A stretch of DNA of 64,000 bases from Chryseobacterium angstadtii (lineage in GTDB: Bacteria; Bacteroidota; Bacteroidia; Flavobacteriales; Weeksellaceae), in the NCBI RefSeq assembly GCF_001045465.1, contig NZ_LFND01000008.1:124001-188000 (forward strand), written 5' to 3'. The notes under the pieces are model-generated. The model was not told the origin of the DNA and did not search any database. It worked only from the letters and a program-made list of their open reading frames with translations. Each line of letters begins with the position of its first letter. Position 1 is the stretch's first letter. The position numbers were made by a program, and so were the translations under genes. This document shows, piece after piece, positions 8,550 through 16,685 of this stretch.

Positions 8550-8921
8550 ATGAATTTACCTGAAAGTTATATTCCGATCCTGATTCAAGCAGGTGTAGCC
8601 GTGGCATTCGTAGCCGTTTCCTTGCTTGGAGCGCATTTTCTAGGGCCAAAGCAGAAAAAAGGAAATTCTGTAAAAAATCAGAGCTGGGAATGTGGAGTTC
8701 CTGTAGAAGGAAACGCAAGAACACCGTTTTCCATCAAGTACTTCCTGACTGCAGTTCTGTTTGTGCTATTCGATATTGAAATCGTATTTTTTTACCCATA
8801 CGCAGTTAATTTCAGAGAATTCGGAATTGAAGGATTCCTGGCCGTACTTACGTTCGTAGCCATCTTCTTCATGGCGTTTTTCTATGTCTGGAAACGCGGT
8901 GCATTGGATTGGGATAAATAA
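8550..8921 (+). CDS. nuoA: NADH-quinone oxidoreductase subunit A
   Basis: A 123-residue membrane subunit at the hinge between the peripheral and membrane arms of complex I. It has three transmembrane helices, the conserved loop YECGVP-type motif seen here as SWECGVPVEGNARTPFSIKYF, and LFDIEIVFFYPYA. It opens the nuo operon; nuoB follows after a 102-base gap filled by an AT-rich octad array. Confidence 0.96.
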   Translation: MNLPESYIPILIQAGVAVAFVAVSLLGAHFLGPKQKKGNSVKNQSWECGVPVEGNARTPFSIKYFLTAVLFVLFDIEIVFFYPYAVNFREFGIEGFLAVLTFVAIFFMAFFYVWKRGALDWDK

Positions 8922-8929
8922 ATTTTAAC

Positions 8930-9017
8930 ATTAAAAGATTTAATTTATTTAAATAATTTAAAAATGGGTAATCCTTAAGTTTTTGAATCTTTAAATACTT
9001 CAATCTTTAAATATTTA
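8930..9017 (+). repeat. Octad array pair between nuoA and nuoB
   Basis: The right part is four exact 8-base units (8986-9017), alternating AATCTTTA with AATACTTC and AATATTTA. The left part (about 8930-8961) contains TTAAAAGATT and TTTAAAT-like units, which are the approximate reverse complement. The array stops six bases before the nuoB ATG. Confidence 0.6.
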
Positions 9018-9023
9018 CTAAAA

Positions 9024-9584
9024 ATGTCAGATAAAAAACCAGTAATAAGAACAGATGCACCTGCTCCCGAAGGATATGAAGGAGAAGGATTTTTCGCAAC
9101 GAAACTGAGCAGTGTAATCGGGATGGCCAGAAAATTTTCTCTTTGGCCGCTACCATTTGCTACCTCTTGTTGCGGTATCGAATTTATGGCTACCCTGAAC
9201 CCTACGTATGATGCTTCCCGATTTGGAATGGAAAGAAACTCTTTCTCTCCGAGACAGGCAGATATGCTGATGGTTTGCGGAACGATATCTAAGAAATTAG
9301 GACCCGTTTTGAAAGAAGTTTACACACAGATGGCAGAACCTAAATGGGTAGTTGCTGTTGGTGCCTGTGCTTCCAGCGGTGGTATTTTTGACACCTACTC
9401 TGTTTTGCAGGGAATTGATAAAATTATTCCGGTAGACGTGTACGTTCCGGGATGCCCTCCAAGACCGGAGCAGATTATTGAAGGCGTAATGCAGGTTCAG
9501 GCTCTTGCGGAAAGCGAAAGCATCAGAAGAAGAGATATGCCTGAATATCAGAAATTATTAGATTCTTACAACATAAGCAACTAA
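9024..9584 (+). CDS. nuoB: NADH-quinone oxidoreductase subunit B
   Basis: Holds the terminal N2 [4Fe-4S] cluster that passes electrons to quinone. The ligands are visible in TSCCGIEFMA (adjacent cysteines), VGACASSGG and GCPPRPEQ. Length 186 residues is normal. A 20-residue charged N-terminal extension precedes the conserved core. nuoC starts six bases after the stop, so the two are surely co-transcribed. Confidence 0.97.
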   Translation: MSDKKPVIRTDAPAPEGYEGEGFFATKLSSVIGMARKFSLWPLPFATSCCGIEFMATLNPTYDASRFGMERNSFSPRQADMLMVCGTISKKLGPVLKEVYTQMAEPKWVVAVGACASSGGIFDTYSVLQGIDKIIPVDVYVPGCPPRPEQIIEGVMQVQALAESESIRRRDMPEYQKLLDSYNISN

Positions 9585-9590
9585 GGGAAA

Positions 9591-10085
9591 ATGACAAACG
9601 AATTTGTACTAGAAGCCATCACAAGAGAATTTCCGGATTCCGTTATTTCGAGTTCAGAGCCTTATGGAATGTTGACGGTTGAAGTAAAGAAAGACGATAT
9701 CAAAAAGATTATTCACTATCTGAGAGATTCATCATTGGAGTTTAATTTCCTTACTGATATCTGCGGTATTCATTACCCTGAATTTCCGGAAAAGGAAATT
9801 GGAGTAGTATACCACCTGCACAATATGATGGCTAATTTCAGATTGCGTCTGAAAATTTTCATGTCCAGAGAAAATATTGAAGTAGATTCTTTGGTGGAAT
9901 TATTTGCCGGAGCCAACTGGATGGAAAGAGAAACTTTTGATTTCTATGGAATTAAATTCAAAGGACATCCTGATCTGAGACCTATCCTGAATATGGAAGA
10001 CCTCGGATACCACCCGATGCTGAAGGAATACCGTTTGGAAGATGGAACAAGAACAGATAAGGACGATAATATGTTCGGAAGATAA
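9591..10085 (+). CDS. nuoC: NADH-quinone oxidoreductase subunit C
   Basis: A 164-residue peripheral-arm subunit (30-kDa subunit family). Signature: VVYHLHNM, then ANWMERETFDFYGIKFKGHP and LRPILNMEDL. It is separate from nuoD, unlike the nuoCD fusion of E. coli. A 74-base gap with a compact heptad hairpin separates it from nuoD. Confidence 0.95.
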   Translation: MTNEFVLEAITREFPDSVISSSEPYGMLTVEVKKDDIKKIIHYLRDSSLEFNFLTDICGIHYPEFPEKEIGVVYHLHNMMANFRLRLKIFMSRENIEVDSLVELFAGANWMERETFDFYGIKFKGHPDLRPILNMEDLGYHPMLKEYRLEDGTRTDKDDNMFGR

Positions 10086-10092
10086 AAATAAT

Positions 10093-10155
10093 GCAATAAG
10101 CAGTAAGCAATAAGCGGTAAGCTTAAAGCCTAAAGCCTATAGCCTAAAGCATTTA
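10093..10155 (+). repeat. Compact heptad hairpin between nuoC and nuoD
   Basis: Nine consecutive 7-base units, every one starting with GC (10093, 10100, 10107 and so on to 10149). The first four are GCNNTAA, the later ones GCCTAWA. Since the reverse complement of GCNNTAA is TTANNGC, the two halves pair around an AAGCTT centre at 10119-10124. It ends four bases before the nuoD ATG. Confidence 0.8.
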
Positions 10156-10159
10156 AATT

Positions 10160-11383
10160 ATGAAAGATAACTCATTATCTAATATACTTAACCAATACGA
10201 AAGTAAGGAACAGATTGACGGGCAACTGTATACCCTCAATTTAGGACCTACCCACCCTGCTACCCACGGGATCTTCCAGAATATCTTAACGATGGACGGA
10301 GAGAGAATCCTTCACGCAGAGCAGACGGTAGGATATATCCACAGAGCATTTGAAAAAATCTCCGAAAGAAGAAATTATGCTCAGATCACTACCCTTACGG
10401 ACCGTATGAACTACTGTTCTGCACCCATCAACAATTTGGGATGGCATATGACAGTAGAAAAGCTGATTGGCGTTGAAGTTCCAAAACGTGTAGATTATAT
10501 GCGTGTTATATTGATGGAGCTGGCAAGAATCGGTGACCACCTGATCTGTAACGGAGTAACCGGGATGGACTCAGGAGCTATTACAGGACTTACCTATATG
10601 TTCATCGAAAGAGAACGTATTTATGATATGTATGAACAGATCTGCGGAGCGAGAATGACAACCAATATGGGAAGAATCGGAGGTTTTGAAAGAGATTTCA
10701 CTCCTAAATTCCATGAGTTATTAAAAGACTTCTTAAAAACATTCCCGCCAAGATTTAAAGAGTTCTGTACCCTTTTGGAAAGAAACAGAATTTTCATGGA
10801 CAGAACCATTGGTGCAGGAGCTATTTCCGCAGAAAGAGCTTTAAGCTATGGGTTTACAGGTCCGAATTTACGTGCAGCCGGAGTAGATTATGATGTAAGA
10901 GTGGCACAGCCTTATTCTTCTTACGAGGATTTCGACTTTATCATTCCGGTAGGAACTGCAGGAGATACGTACGACCGTTTCATGGTTCGTCAGCAGGAAA
11001 TCTGGGAATCCCTTAAAATCATTAACCAGGCATACGACAACCTTCCTGAAGGGCCATTCCACGCGGATGTTCCTGATTTCTATCTTCCTGAAAAGGCAGA
11101 TGTTTACAAGAAAATGGAAGCTTTGATCTACCATTTCAAAATCGTTATGGGAGAAACAGATGTGCCTAAAGGAGAAGTTTACCATGCTGTAGAAGGTGGA
11201 AACGGAGAACTAGGGTTCTACCTGGTGAGCGACGGAGGAAGAAGCCCTTACAGACTTCACTTCAGAAGACCATGTTTCATCTATTATCAGGCTTATCCTG
11301 AAATGATCACAGGTTCTGTAATTTCAGACGCCATTGTGACCATGTGTAGTATGAATATCATTGCGGGGGAATTAGACGCATAA
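10160..11383 (+). CDS. nuoD: NADH-quinone oxidoreductase subunit D
   Basis: The 49-kDa subunit that forms the quinone site together with NuoB. Motifs: GPTHPATHGIF near residue 30, a GYIHRAFEK segment, RIGDHLICNG, and the C-terminal DPVMGE-like end reading SIISGELDA-type (here NIIAGELDA). Length 407 is standard. nuoE follows after a 128-base gap with paired heptad arrays. Confidence 0.97.
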   Translation: MKDNSLSNILNQYESKEQIDGQLYTLNLGPTHPATHGIFQNILTMDGERILHAEQTVGYIHRAFEKISERRNYAQITTLTDRMNYCSAPINNLGWHMTVEKLIGVEVPKRVDYMRVILMELARIGDHLICNGVTGMDSGAITGLTYMFIERERIYDMYEQICGARMTTNMGRIGGFERDFTPKFHELLKDFLKTFPPRFKEFCTLLERNRIFMDRTIGAGAISAERALSYGFTGPNLRAAGVDYDVRVAQPYSSYEDFDFIIPVGTAGDTYDRFMVRQQEIWESLKIINQAYDNLPEGPFHADVPDFYLPEKADVYKKMEALIYHFKIVMGETDVPKGEVYHAVEGGNGELGFYLVSDGGRSPYRLHFRRPCFIYYQAYPEMITGSVISDAIVTMCSMNIIAGELDA

Positions 11384-11389
11384 TATATT

Positions 11390-11507
11390 AGACAAAAAGA
11401 TAAAAGAAGAAAGATAAAAGACTTTCTTCAACCCAATATAAATATGAATTTAGAATAACGGACTTCAGAATCTTTTTTCTTTGTTCTTTACTCTTTAATC
11501 TTAGATA
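11390..11507 (+). repeat. Inverted heptad arrays between nuoD and nuoE
   Basis: Left array 11390-11424, five units of AAGANNA type. Right array 11473-11507, units of TTTNNTC type. The reverse complement of the right unit is GANNAAA, the same pattern as the left in phase, so about 30 bases on each side can pair with mismatches confined to the variable positions. The right arm ends four bases before the nuoE start. Confidence 0.75.
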
Positions 11508-11511
11508 AAAA

Positions 11512-12021
11512 ATGAGCGAAACAATAGCTTTTAAACCGGAAAGTTTAGCACAGGTGCACAAGATTATCGCAAGATATCCTGAAGGAAGACAAAAGTCTGC
11601 CCTTCTTCCTGTACTTCACTTAGCACAGAAAGAATTCGGAGGATGGTTAGACGTTCCTGTGATGGATTATGTTGCTGAATTATTAAGTATCAAGCCAATT
11701 GAAGTATATGAAGTAGCTACTTTTTATACCATGTTCAATATGAAGCCGGTTGGTAAATATGTTTTGGAAGTATGCAGAACCGGACCTTGTATGGTTTGCG
11801 GAAGCGAAAAAATTCTTGATCATATCAGAACCAAACTGAACATTAAGGACGGAGAAACTACAGAAGACGGAATGTTCACATTAAAGCCTGCAGAATGCCT
11901 GGGAGCTTGTGGATACGCACCAATGCTTCAGTTAGGAAAATTCTTTCATGAAAATTTAACGATAGAAAAAGTAGACGAAATCCTTGATCTTTGCAGACAG
12001 GGACAGCTTGCTTTAGACTAA
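11512..12021 (+). CDS. nuoE: NADH-quinone oxidoreductase subunit E
   Basis: A 169-residue thioredoxin-like [2Fe-2S] subunit (24-kDa family) of the NADH-oxidising module. The four cluster cysteines lie in CRTGPCMVCG and AECLGACGYAPM. ATFYTMFNMKPVG is also typical. It binds NuoF, encoded next, across a 79-base gap containing a heptad array. Confidence 0.96.
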   Translation: MSETIAFKPESLAQVHKIIARYPEGRQKSALLPVLHLAQKEFGGWLDVPVMDYVAELLSIKPIEVYEVATFYTMFNMKPVGKYVLEVCRTGPCMVCGSEKILDHIRTKLNIKDGETTEDGMFTLKPAECLGACGYAPMLQLGKFFHENLTIEKVDEILDLCRQGQLALD

Positions 12022-12041
12022 AATAAATTTTAACAAACTTA

Positions 12042-12097
12042 AAATAGCCATAAGCTAGAAGCCAAAAGCCAATAGCCTACAGCTAAAAGCATAATAA
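12042..12097 (+). repeat. Heptad array between nuoE and nuoF
   Basis: Seven units ending in AGC in exact phase (unit YANNAGC), then an AT-rich unit, ending three bases before the nuoF ATG. No left arm is visible in this gap. The unit type matches the right arm of the nuoC-nuoD element. Confidence 0.75.
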
Positions 12098-12100
12098 ACA

Positions 12101-13459
12101 ATGAGTAAAAAACTTTTACTTAAAGACGCCCATATAGAAGGCATCCGCTACTTTGAAACATACCGTAAACAGGGAGGTTACACCGCAGCTGAAAAAGCCT
12201 TGAAAATGACTACCGATGAAGTACTTGAAGAAGTAAAAGCTTCCGGACTTCGTGGACGTGGTGGAGCAGGATTCCCTACAGGGATGAAATGGAGCTTTCT
12301 GGCAAAACCGGAAGGAGTACCAAGACACTTGGTGGTAAATGCCGATGAATCTGAACCAGGAACTTTCAAAGACAGATATCTTATGGAATTCCTTCCTCAT
12401 TTATTGATTGAAGGAATGCTTATATCCTCATACTGTTTAGGTTCAAATGTTTCCTATATCTACATCCGTGGAGAATATTCCTGGATTCCGGATATCCTGG
12501 AAGAAGCTATTGAAGAAGCAAAAGCAGCAGGATTTTTAGGTAAAAATATTCTGGGAACAGGGTACGATTTGGAAATCTATGTTCAGAGAGGAGGTGGAGC
12601 TTATATCTGTGGAGAAGAAACTGCATTGCTTGAATCCCTTGAAGGTAAAAGAGGAAATCCAAGACTAAAACCGCCATTCCCGGCTGTAAAAGGACTTTGG
12701 GAAAGACCAACCGTAGTAAACAACGTAGAATCTATCGCAGCTATCGTTCCGATTATTGATATAACAGGTGCTGAATATGCTAAAATAGGAGTAGGTAGAT
12801 CTACAGGAACGAAATTGATTTCGGCTTGTGGAAACATCAACAAACCTGGAGTTTACGAAATTGATATGACCATCACTGTTGAAGAATTCATCTATTCTGA
12901 TGAGTACTGCGGCGGTATTAAAGACGGAAAAAGATTAAAGGCCTGTATTCCCGGAGGAAGCTCAGTTCCAATCGTTCCGGCTAACCTATTGCTGAGAACA
13001 GTGAACGGAGAACCAAGATATATGAACTATGAATCATTGGCAGACGGTGGTTTCGCTACCGGAACCATGATGGGTTCAGGAGGTTTCATTGTTTTAGATG
13101 AAGACCAGTGTATCGTAGATCATACCATGACTTTAGCGAGATTTTATCATCACGAAAGTTGCGGGCAGTGCACGCCTTGCCGTGAAGGAACGGGATGGAT
13201 GCACAAGATTCTGAAGAAGATAGAAAAAGGAGAAGGAAAAATGGAAGACATCGACCTTCTTTGGGATATACAGAGAAAAATTGAAGGAAATACCATTTGT
13301 CCATTAGGAGATGCAGCGGCCTGGCCTGTTGCAGCAGCAATCCGTCACTTTAGAGACGAATTCGAATGGCATGTGAAAAACCCTGAGTTATCTCAAACAC
13401 AAAATTATGGATTGGCACATTATGCAGATCCTATTCCTGCTGTTGAAAAAAATGCATAG
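12101..13459 (+). CDS. nuoF: NADH-quinone oxidoreductase subunit F
   Basis: The NADH- and FMN-binding 51-kDa subunit. Motifs: GRGGAGFPTGMKW (NADH site), GAYICGEETALLESLEG (FMN site), and the [4Fe-4S] ligands in ESCGQCTPCREGTGW plus NTICPLGDAAAWP. At 452 residues it is normal. The downstream gene, only eight bases on, is not a Nuo subunit but an outer-membrane-like protein. Confidence 0.97.
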   Translation: MSKKLLLKDAHIEGIRYFETYRKQGGYTAAEKALKMTTDEVLEEVKASGLRGRGGAGFPTGMKWSFLAKPEGVPRHLVVNADESEPGTFKDRYLMEFLPHLLIEGMLISSYCLGSNVSYIYIRGEYSWIPDILEEAIEEAKAAGFLGKNILGTGYDLEIYVQRGGGAYICGEETALLESLEGKRGNPRLKPPFPAVKGLWERPTVVNNVESIAAIVPIIDITGAEYAKIGVGRSTGTKLISACGNINKPGVYEIDMTITVEEFIYSDEYCGGIKDGKRLKACIPGGSSVPIVPANLLLRTVNGEPRYMNYESLADGGFATGTMMGSGGFIVLDEDQCIVDHTMTLARFYHHESCGQCTPCREGTGWMHKILKKIEKGEGKMEDIDLLWDIQRKIEGNTICPLGDAAAWPVAAAIRHFRDEFEWHVKNPELSQTQNYGLAHYADPIPAVEKNA

Positions 13460-13467
13460 CTAAAAAG

Positions 13468-14364
13468 ATGAAGAAGTTATTGGTTGTCGGATTAATGATG
13501 TCGAATTTTGTTTTTGGACAAAATGCTAAAAGTGACACATTAAAATATCCTTATGAAGATGGAAACGGTCCTACACTAGGCCCGGCTCCGGTTCAGAAAA
13601 AACAAAAGCCTGCCCCTTTAAGCAAGAAAGGACAAGTCTTTGTTTTCTTTGGTTGGAACAGAGGTGCTTTTAGCAACTCTGATATCCATTTTACAGGAAA
13701 TGGTTATGATTTTCAACTGAATAATGTACAGGCAAGAGATAAGCCTACCAAGTTTGGAATCGTTTATTTCGATCCAAGCTGGTTTACCGTAACGCAGTAC
13801 AACTTCAGGATTGGATATTTTATAAAAGATAATTTAGCCCTTGTTTTAGGGATAGATCATATGAAATATGTGATGAAACAGGACCAGACAGTTGATTTTT
13901 CAGGAACTATTTCAGATCCTAAATATGCAGGAATGGTACAGAACGGGCAGGTGAATTTAGCCGACACTCAGTTTCTTACTTTTGAGCATACGGACGGACT
14001 TAATTATGAAAACCTAGGTATTGAGAAATATAAAAATCTTATTCATAAGAAAAATATAGATTTAGTATGGTCTTACGGAGCAGGAATCGGGGTGATGTTT
14101 CCGAAAAGTAATATCAAGCTTTTCGGGAATGAAAGAAGCGACCGTTTTCATGTAGCAGGAATGGGAACCGATCTTAGAACCAGTCTTAACATGGTTTTCT
14201 GGAAAAACTGGATGATCAGAGCCGAGGCTAAAGCAGGATATATCAATATGTGGGATATTAAAACCACATTAAACAATAAACCTGATAAGGCCACACAGGA
14301 TTTTGTTTTCGGGCAGGTTCTAGCAGGGATAGGATATACATTTAACACGAAGAAGTATAATTAA
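13468..14364 (+). CDS. Outer-membrane-barrel-like protein inside the nuo operon
   Basis: A 298-residue protein with a signal peptide (cleavage near FVFGQ-N, residue 18). A Pro/Lys-rich linker (about 30-50) leads into a C-terminal region of alternating hydrophobic strands (KGQVFVFFGWNRGAF, FRIGYFIKDNLALVLGIDHM, FGQVLAGIGYTFN) that looks like an outer-membrane beta barrel. I do not recognise a named family. It begins eight bases after nuoF and nuoG follows after 43 bases, so it is co-transcribed with complex I. A role in respiration is not implied by its sequence. Confidence 0.75.
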   Translation: MKKLLVVGLMMSNFVFGQNAKSDTLKYPYEDGNGPTLGPAPVQKKQKPAPLSKKGQVFVFFGWNRGAFSNSDIHFTGNGYDFQLNNVQARDKPTKFGIVYFDPSWFTVTQYNFRIGYFIKDNLALVLGIDHMKYVMKQDQTVDFSGTISDPKYAGMVQNGQVNLADTQFLTFEHTDGLNYENLGIEKYKNLIHKKNIDLVWSYGAGIGVMFPKSNIKLFGNERSDRFHVAGMGTDLRTSLNMVFWKNWMIRAEAKAGYINMWDIKTTLNNKPDKATQDFVFGQVLAGIGYTFNTKKYN

Positions 14365-14370
14365 AATATA

Positions 14371-14400
14371 GCTTAACGCCCTAAAAGCATAAGCGAAAGC
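14371..14400 (+). repeat. Degenerate AGC array before nuoG
   Basis: Five GC dinucleotides, mostly preceded by A or C, at 14371, 14378, 14387, 14393 and 14399 (spacing 7, 9, 6, 6). It looks like a decayed relative of the YANNAGC heptad arrays upstream of nuoD and nuoF. Confidence 0.35.
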
Positions 14401-14407
14401 ATAGAAT

Positions 14408-15406
14408 ATGAGCGAAGAGGTTAAAAAATTCAAAATAACTATAGACGGACAAACTACTGAAGTTTTGCCCGGAACTTCTATTCTGGAAGCTGCCAGACAA
14501 ATTGGTGGAAAATCTGTACCTCCTGCAATGTGCTATTACAGCAAATTGGAAACCAGTGGAGGAAGATGCAGAACCTGTTTAGTGGAAGTTTCCAAAGGAT
14601 CTGAAGCAGATCCGCGTCCTATGCCTAAATTAGTTGCTAGTTGCAGAACTAACGTAATGGACGGTATGGAAGTGAAAAACCTTTCTTCTGAAAAAGCTCA
14701 GGAAGGGAGAAAAGCCGTTACCGAATTCTTATTGGTAAACCACCCGCTGGATTGCCCTGTGTGCGACCAGGCCGGTGAATGTCACCTTCAGGATCTTGGA
14801 TACGAGCACGGAAACCTTGAGACCAGAACAGAATTTGAAAGAAACACTTACGAAGCAGACGATCTTGGTCCGAATATCAAGCTGAATATGAACCGTTGCA
14901 TCCTTTGCGCAAGATGTGTATTGGCAGCCAATCAGTTAACAGGTGAAAGAGAACATGGTATTCTTTTCAGAGGAGATCACGCAGAAATTTCTACTTATTT
15001 AAATAAAGCCTTAGATAATGACTTTATCGGAAATGTAATCGACGTTTGTCCGGTAGGAGCATTAACAGACAGAACTTCCCGTTTCGCAAGCAGAGTTTGG
15101 TTTACAAAACCGATGAACGCTTCTTGTAAATGTGATAAATGTTCAGGAAAAGCAGTTGTTTGGATGAAAGGTGACGAAATTGTAAGAGTTACTGCCAGAA
15201 AAGATCAGTGGGGTGAAGTAGAAGAATTCATCTGTGATACCTGTCGTTTCGAAAGAAAAGAGCTTTCTGACTGGAATATTGAAGGTCCTAGACATATCGA
15301 CAGACACTCGGTAATTTCATTGAACCACTACGAAAAACCTAAGGACGAGCTAAGAGTATTAGACAATCCTATGGCGAAAGAAATCAGTGAAAAAGACGAA
15401 AAATAA
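14408..15406 (+). CDS. nuoG: NADH-quinone oxidoreductase subunit G, short form
   Basis: A 332-residue iron-sulfur subunit. The N-terminal [2Fe-2S] ferredoxin domain has CYYSKLETSGGRCRTC and ASCRTNV; then the His/Cys cluster region HPLDCPVCDQAGEC, and a [4Fe-4S] set in RCILCARCV and DVCPVGALT. A further four-cysteine cluster site is hinted by CKCDKC and CDTC. The large molybdopterin-like C-terminal domain of E. coli NuoG (about 900 residues) is absent, with no frameshift visible: the frame ends cleanly and an intergenic array follows. Short NuoG forms are known in Bacteroidetes. Confidence 0.9.
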   Translation: MSEEVKKFKITIDGQTTEVLPGTSILEAARQIGGKSVPPAMCYYSKLETSGGRCRTCLVEVSKGSEADPRPMPKLVASCRTNVMDGMEVKNLSSEKAQEGRKAVTEFLLVNHPLDCPVCDQAGECHLQDLGYEHGNLETRTEFERNTYEADDLGPNIKLNMNRCILCARCVLAANQLTGEREHGILFRGDHAEISTYLNKALDNDFIGNVIDVCPVGALTDRTSRFASRVWFTKPMNASCKCDKCSGKAVVWMKGDEIVRVTARKDQWGEVEEFICDTCRFERKELSDWNIEGPRHIDRHSVISLNHYEKPKDELRVLDNPMAKEISEKDEK

Positions 15407-15408
15407 TT

Positions 15409-15492
15409 GATAATGAGTTGATGTGATGATGGGACGATACGGTGATTAATCTCCATCCTCTAACATCTAACTTCTAATATCTAACATCTATA
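15409..15492 (+). repeat. Inverted octad/heptad arrays between nuoG and nuoH
   Basis: Left: five 8-base units (15409-15448), GAT-rich. Right: five 7-base units (15458-15492), NTCTAAY. The reverse complement of the right unit is GATGTTA-like, so GATG blocks can pair. Close relative of the array at 16583-16680. Confidence 0.75.
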
Positions 15493-15501
15493 AAAATAAA
15501 A

Positions 15502-16566
15502 ATGGATTTATTAACATTTAAACTTATACTTGTACTAGCGCTTTTCCTGCTATCTCTTACGATAGCGGCCTACTCTACCTGGGCAGAAAGAAAAGTTGCC
15601 TCTATCATGCAGGATAGAATTGGTCCCAACAGAGCCGGACCTTTCGGATTACTGCAGCCACTGGCTGACGGTGGAAAGTTTTTCTTTAAGGAAGATTTTA
15701 CGCCTGCCAATGCTGAAAAGTTTCTTTTCGTATTGGGACCGGCTTTGGTGATGTTTATTTCATTGATCACAGGAGCGGTGATTCCCTGGGGTAAAAGTTT
15801 AAATATTGCAGGTACTTCTTTTGATTTACAGGTTGCCAACATCGACGTTGGGGTACTTTTCATCATCGGAATGGCTTCAATTGGTGTATACGGAATCATG
15901 ATCGGAGGTTGGGCTTCGAATAACAAATATTCATTATTAGGTGCTATCCGTGCTTCTTCACAGATGATCTCTTACGAACTGGCAATGGGATTAGCATTAC
16001 TTTCTATCATTATGATGACGGGAAGTTTAGATTTAAAAGAAATTACAGAAAGCCAGACCGGTGGAAAACTATGGGGAATTATTCCCTGGGGTTCCGGAAT
16101 GAACTGGAATATTTTCTACCAGCCGATTGCCTTCCTTGTATTCTTCGTAGCTGCTTTGGCTGAAACCAACAGACACCCTTTCGATTTACCTGAGTGTGAA
16201 TCTGAACTGGTAACAGGATATTCTACAGAATATTCTTCAATGAAATTAGGATTGTATATGTTCGGGGAATATGTGAACATGTTTATCTCCAATGCTTTCA
16301 TGGTCGTTCTTTTCTTCGGTGGATACAACTATCCTGGAATTGAATGGGTTACTCAGAACTGGGGAGAAAACGTTGCAGGAATCCTGAGTATCGTAGCGTT
16401 TTTAACGAAAACGGTAATCGGAATTCTGATCTTTATGTGGATCAGATGGACGCTTCCAAGATTTAGATATGATCAACTGATGCACTTAGGATGGAAAACT
16501 CTGATCCCAATGGCATTAGTAAACCTATTGATTACAGGTGCTGTAATTTTAGCATTTGCCAACTAG
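15502..16566 (+). CDS. nuoH: NADH-quinone oxidoreductase subunit H
   Basis: A 354-residue membrane subunit with eight or nine hydrophobic helices, forming the quinone entry chamber with NuoB and NuoD. Signatures: ERKVASIMQDRIGPNRAGPFGLLQPLADGGKFFFKED and AALAETNRHPFDLPECESELVTGY, split here by the intervening helices. Start is the ATG following the heptad array; nuoI lies 119 bases downstream across another array. Confidence 0.96.
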   Translation: MDLLTFKLILVLALFLLSLTIAAYSTWAERKVASIMQDRIGPNRAGPFGLLQPLADGGKFFFKEDFTPANAEKFLFVLGPALVMFISLITGAVIPWGKSLNIAGTSFDLQVANIDVGVLFIIGMASIGVYGIMIGGWASNNKYSLLGAIRASSQMISYELAMGLALLSIIMMTGSLDLKEITESQTGGKLWGIIPWGSGMNWNIFYQPIAFLVFFVAALAETNRHPFDLPECESELVTGYSTEYSSMKLGLYMFGEYVNMFISNAFMVVLFFGGYNYPGIEWVTQNWGENVAGILSIVAFLTKTVIGILIFMWIRWTLPRFRYDQLMHLGWKTLIPMALVNLLITGAVILAFAN

Positions 16567-16582
16567 AATAATTTGAAAATGA

Positions 16583-16680
16583 GATGATGTGATGATGTGA
16601 TAATATGGTGATCCGGAAATACTTTTTTATTTTTCTGCTTCCATCTTCTAACATCTAACGTCTAACATCTAACATCTATA
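16583..16680 (+). repeat. Inverted octad/heptad arrays between nuoH and nuoI
   Basis: Left: four 8-base units (16583-16614), the first two identical GATGATGT. Right: five 7-base units (16646-16680), NTCTAAC then ATCTATA. The same layout and nearly the same units as between nuoG and nuoH. It ends five bases before the nuoI ATG. Confidence 0.8.
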
Positions 16681-16685
16681 ATTAA

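Noticed and set aside
15407..15501. Frameshifted remainder of a long nuoG
   Set aside because: The gap holds a repeat array, and nuoH starts immediately after; no molybdopterin-domain sequence is visible in any frame.
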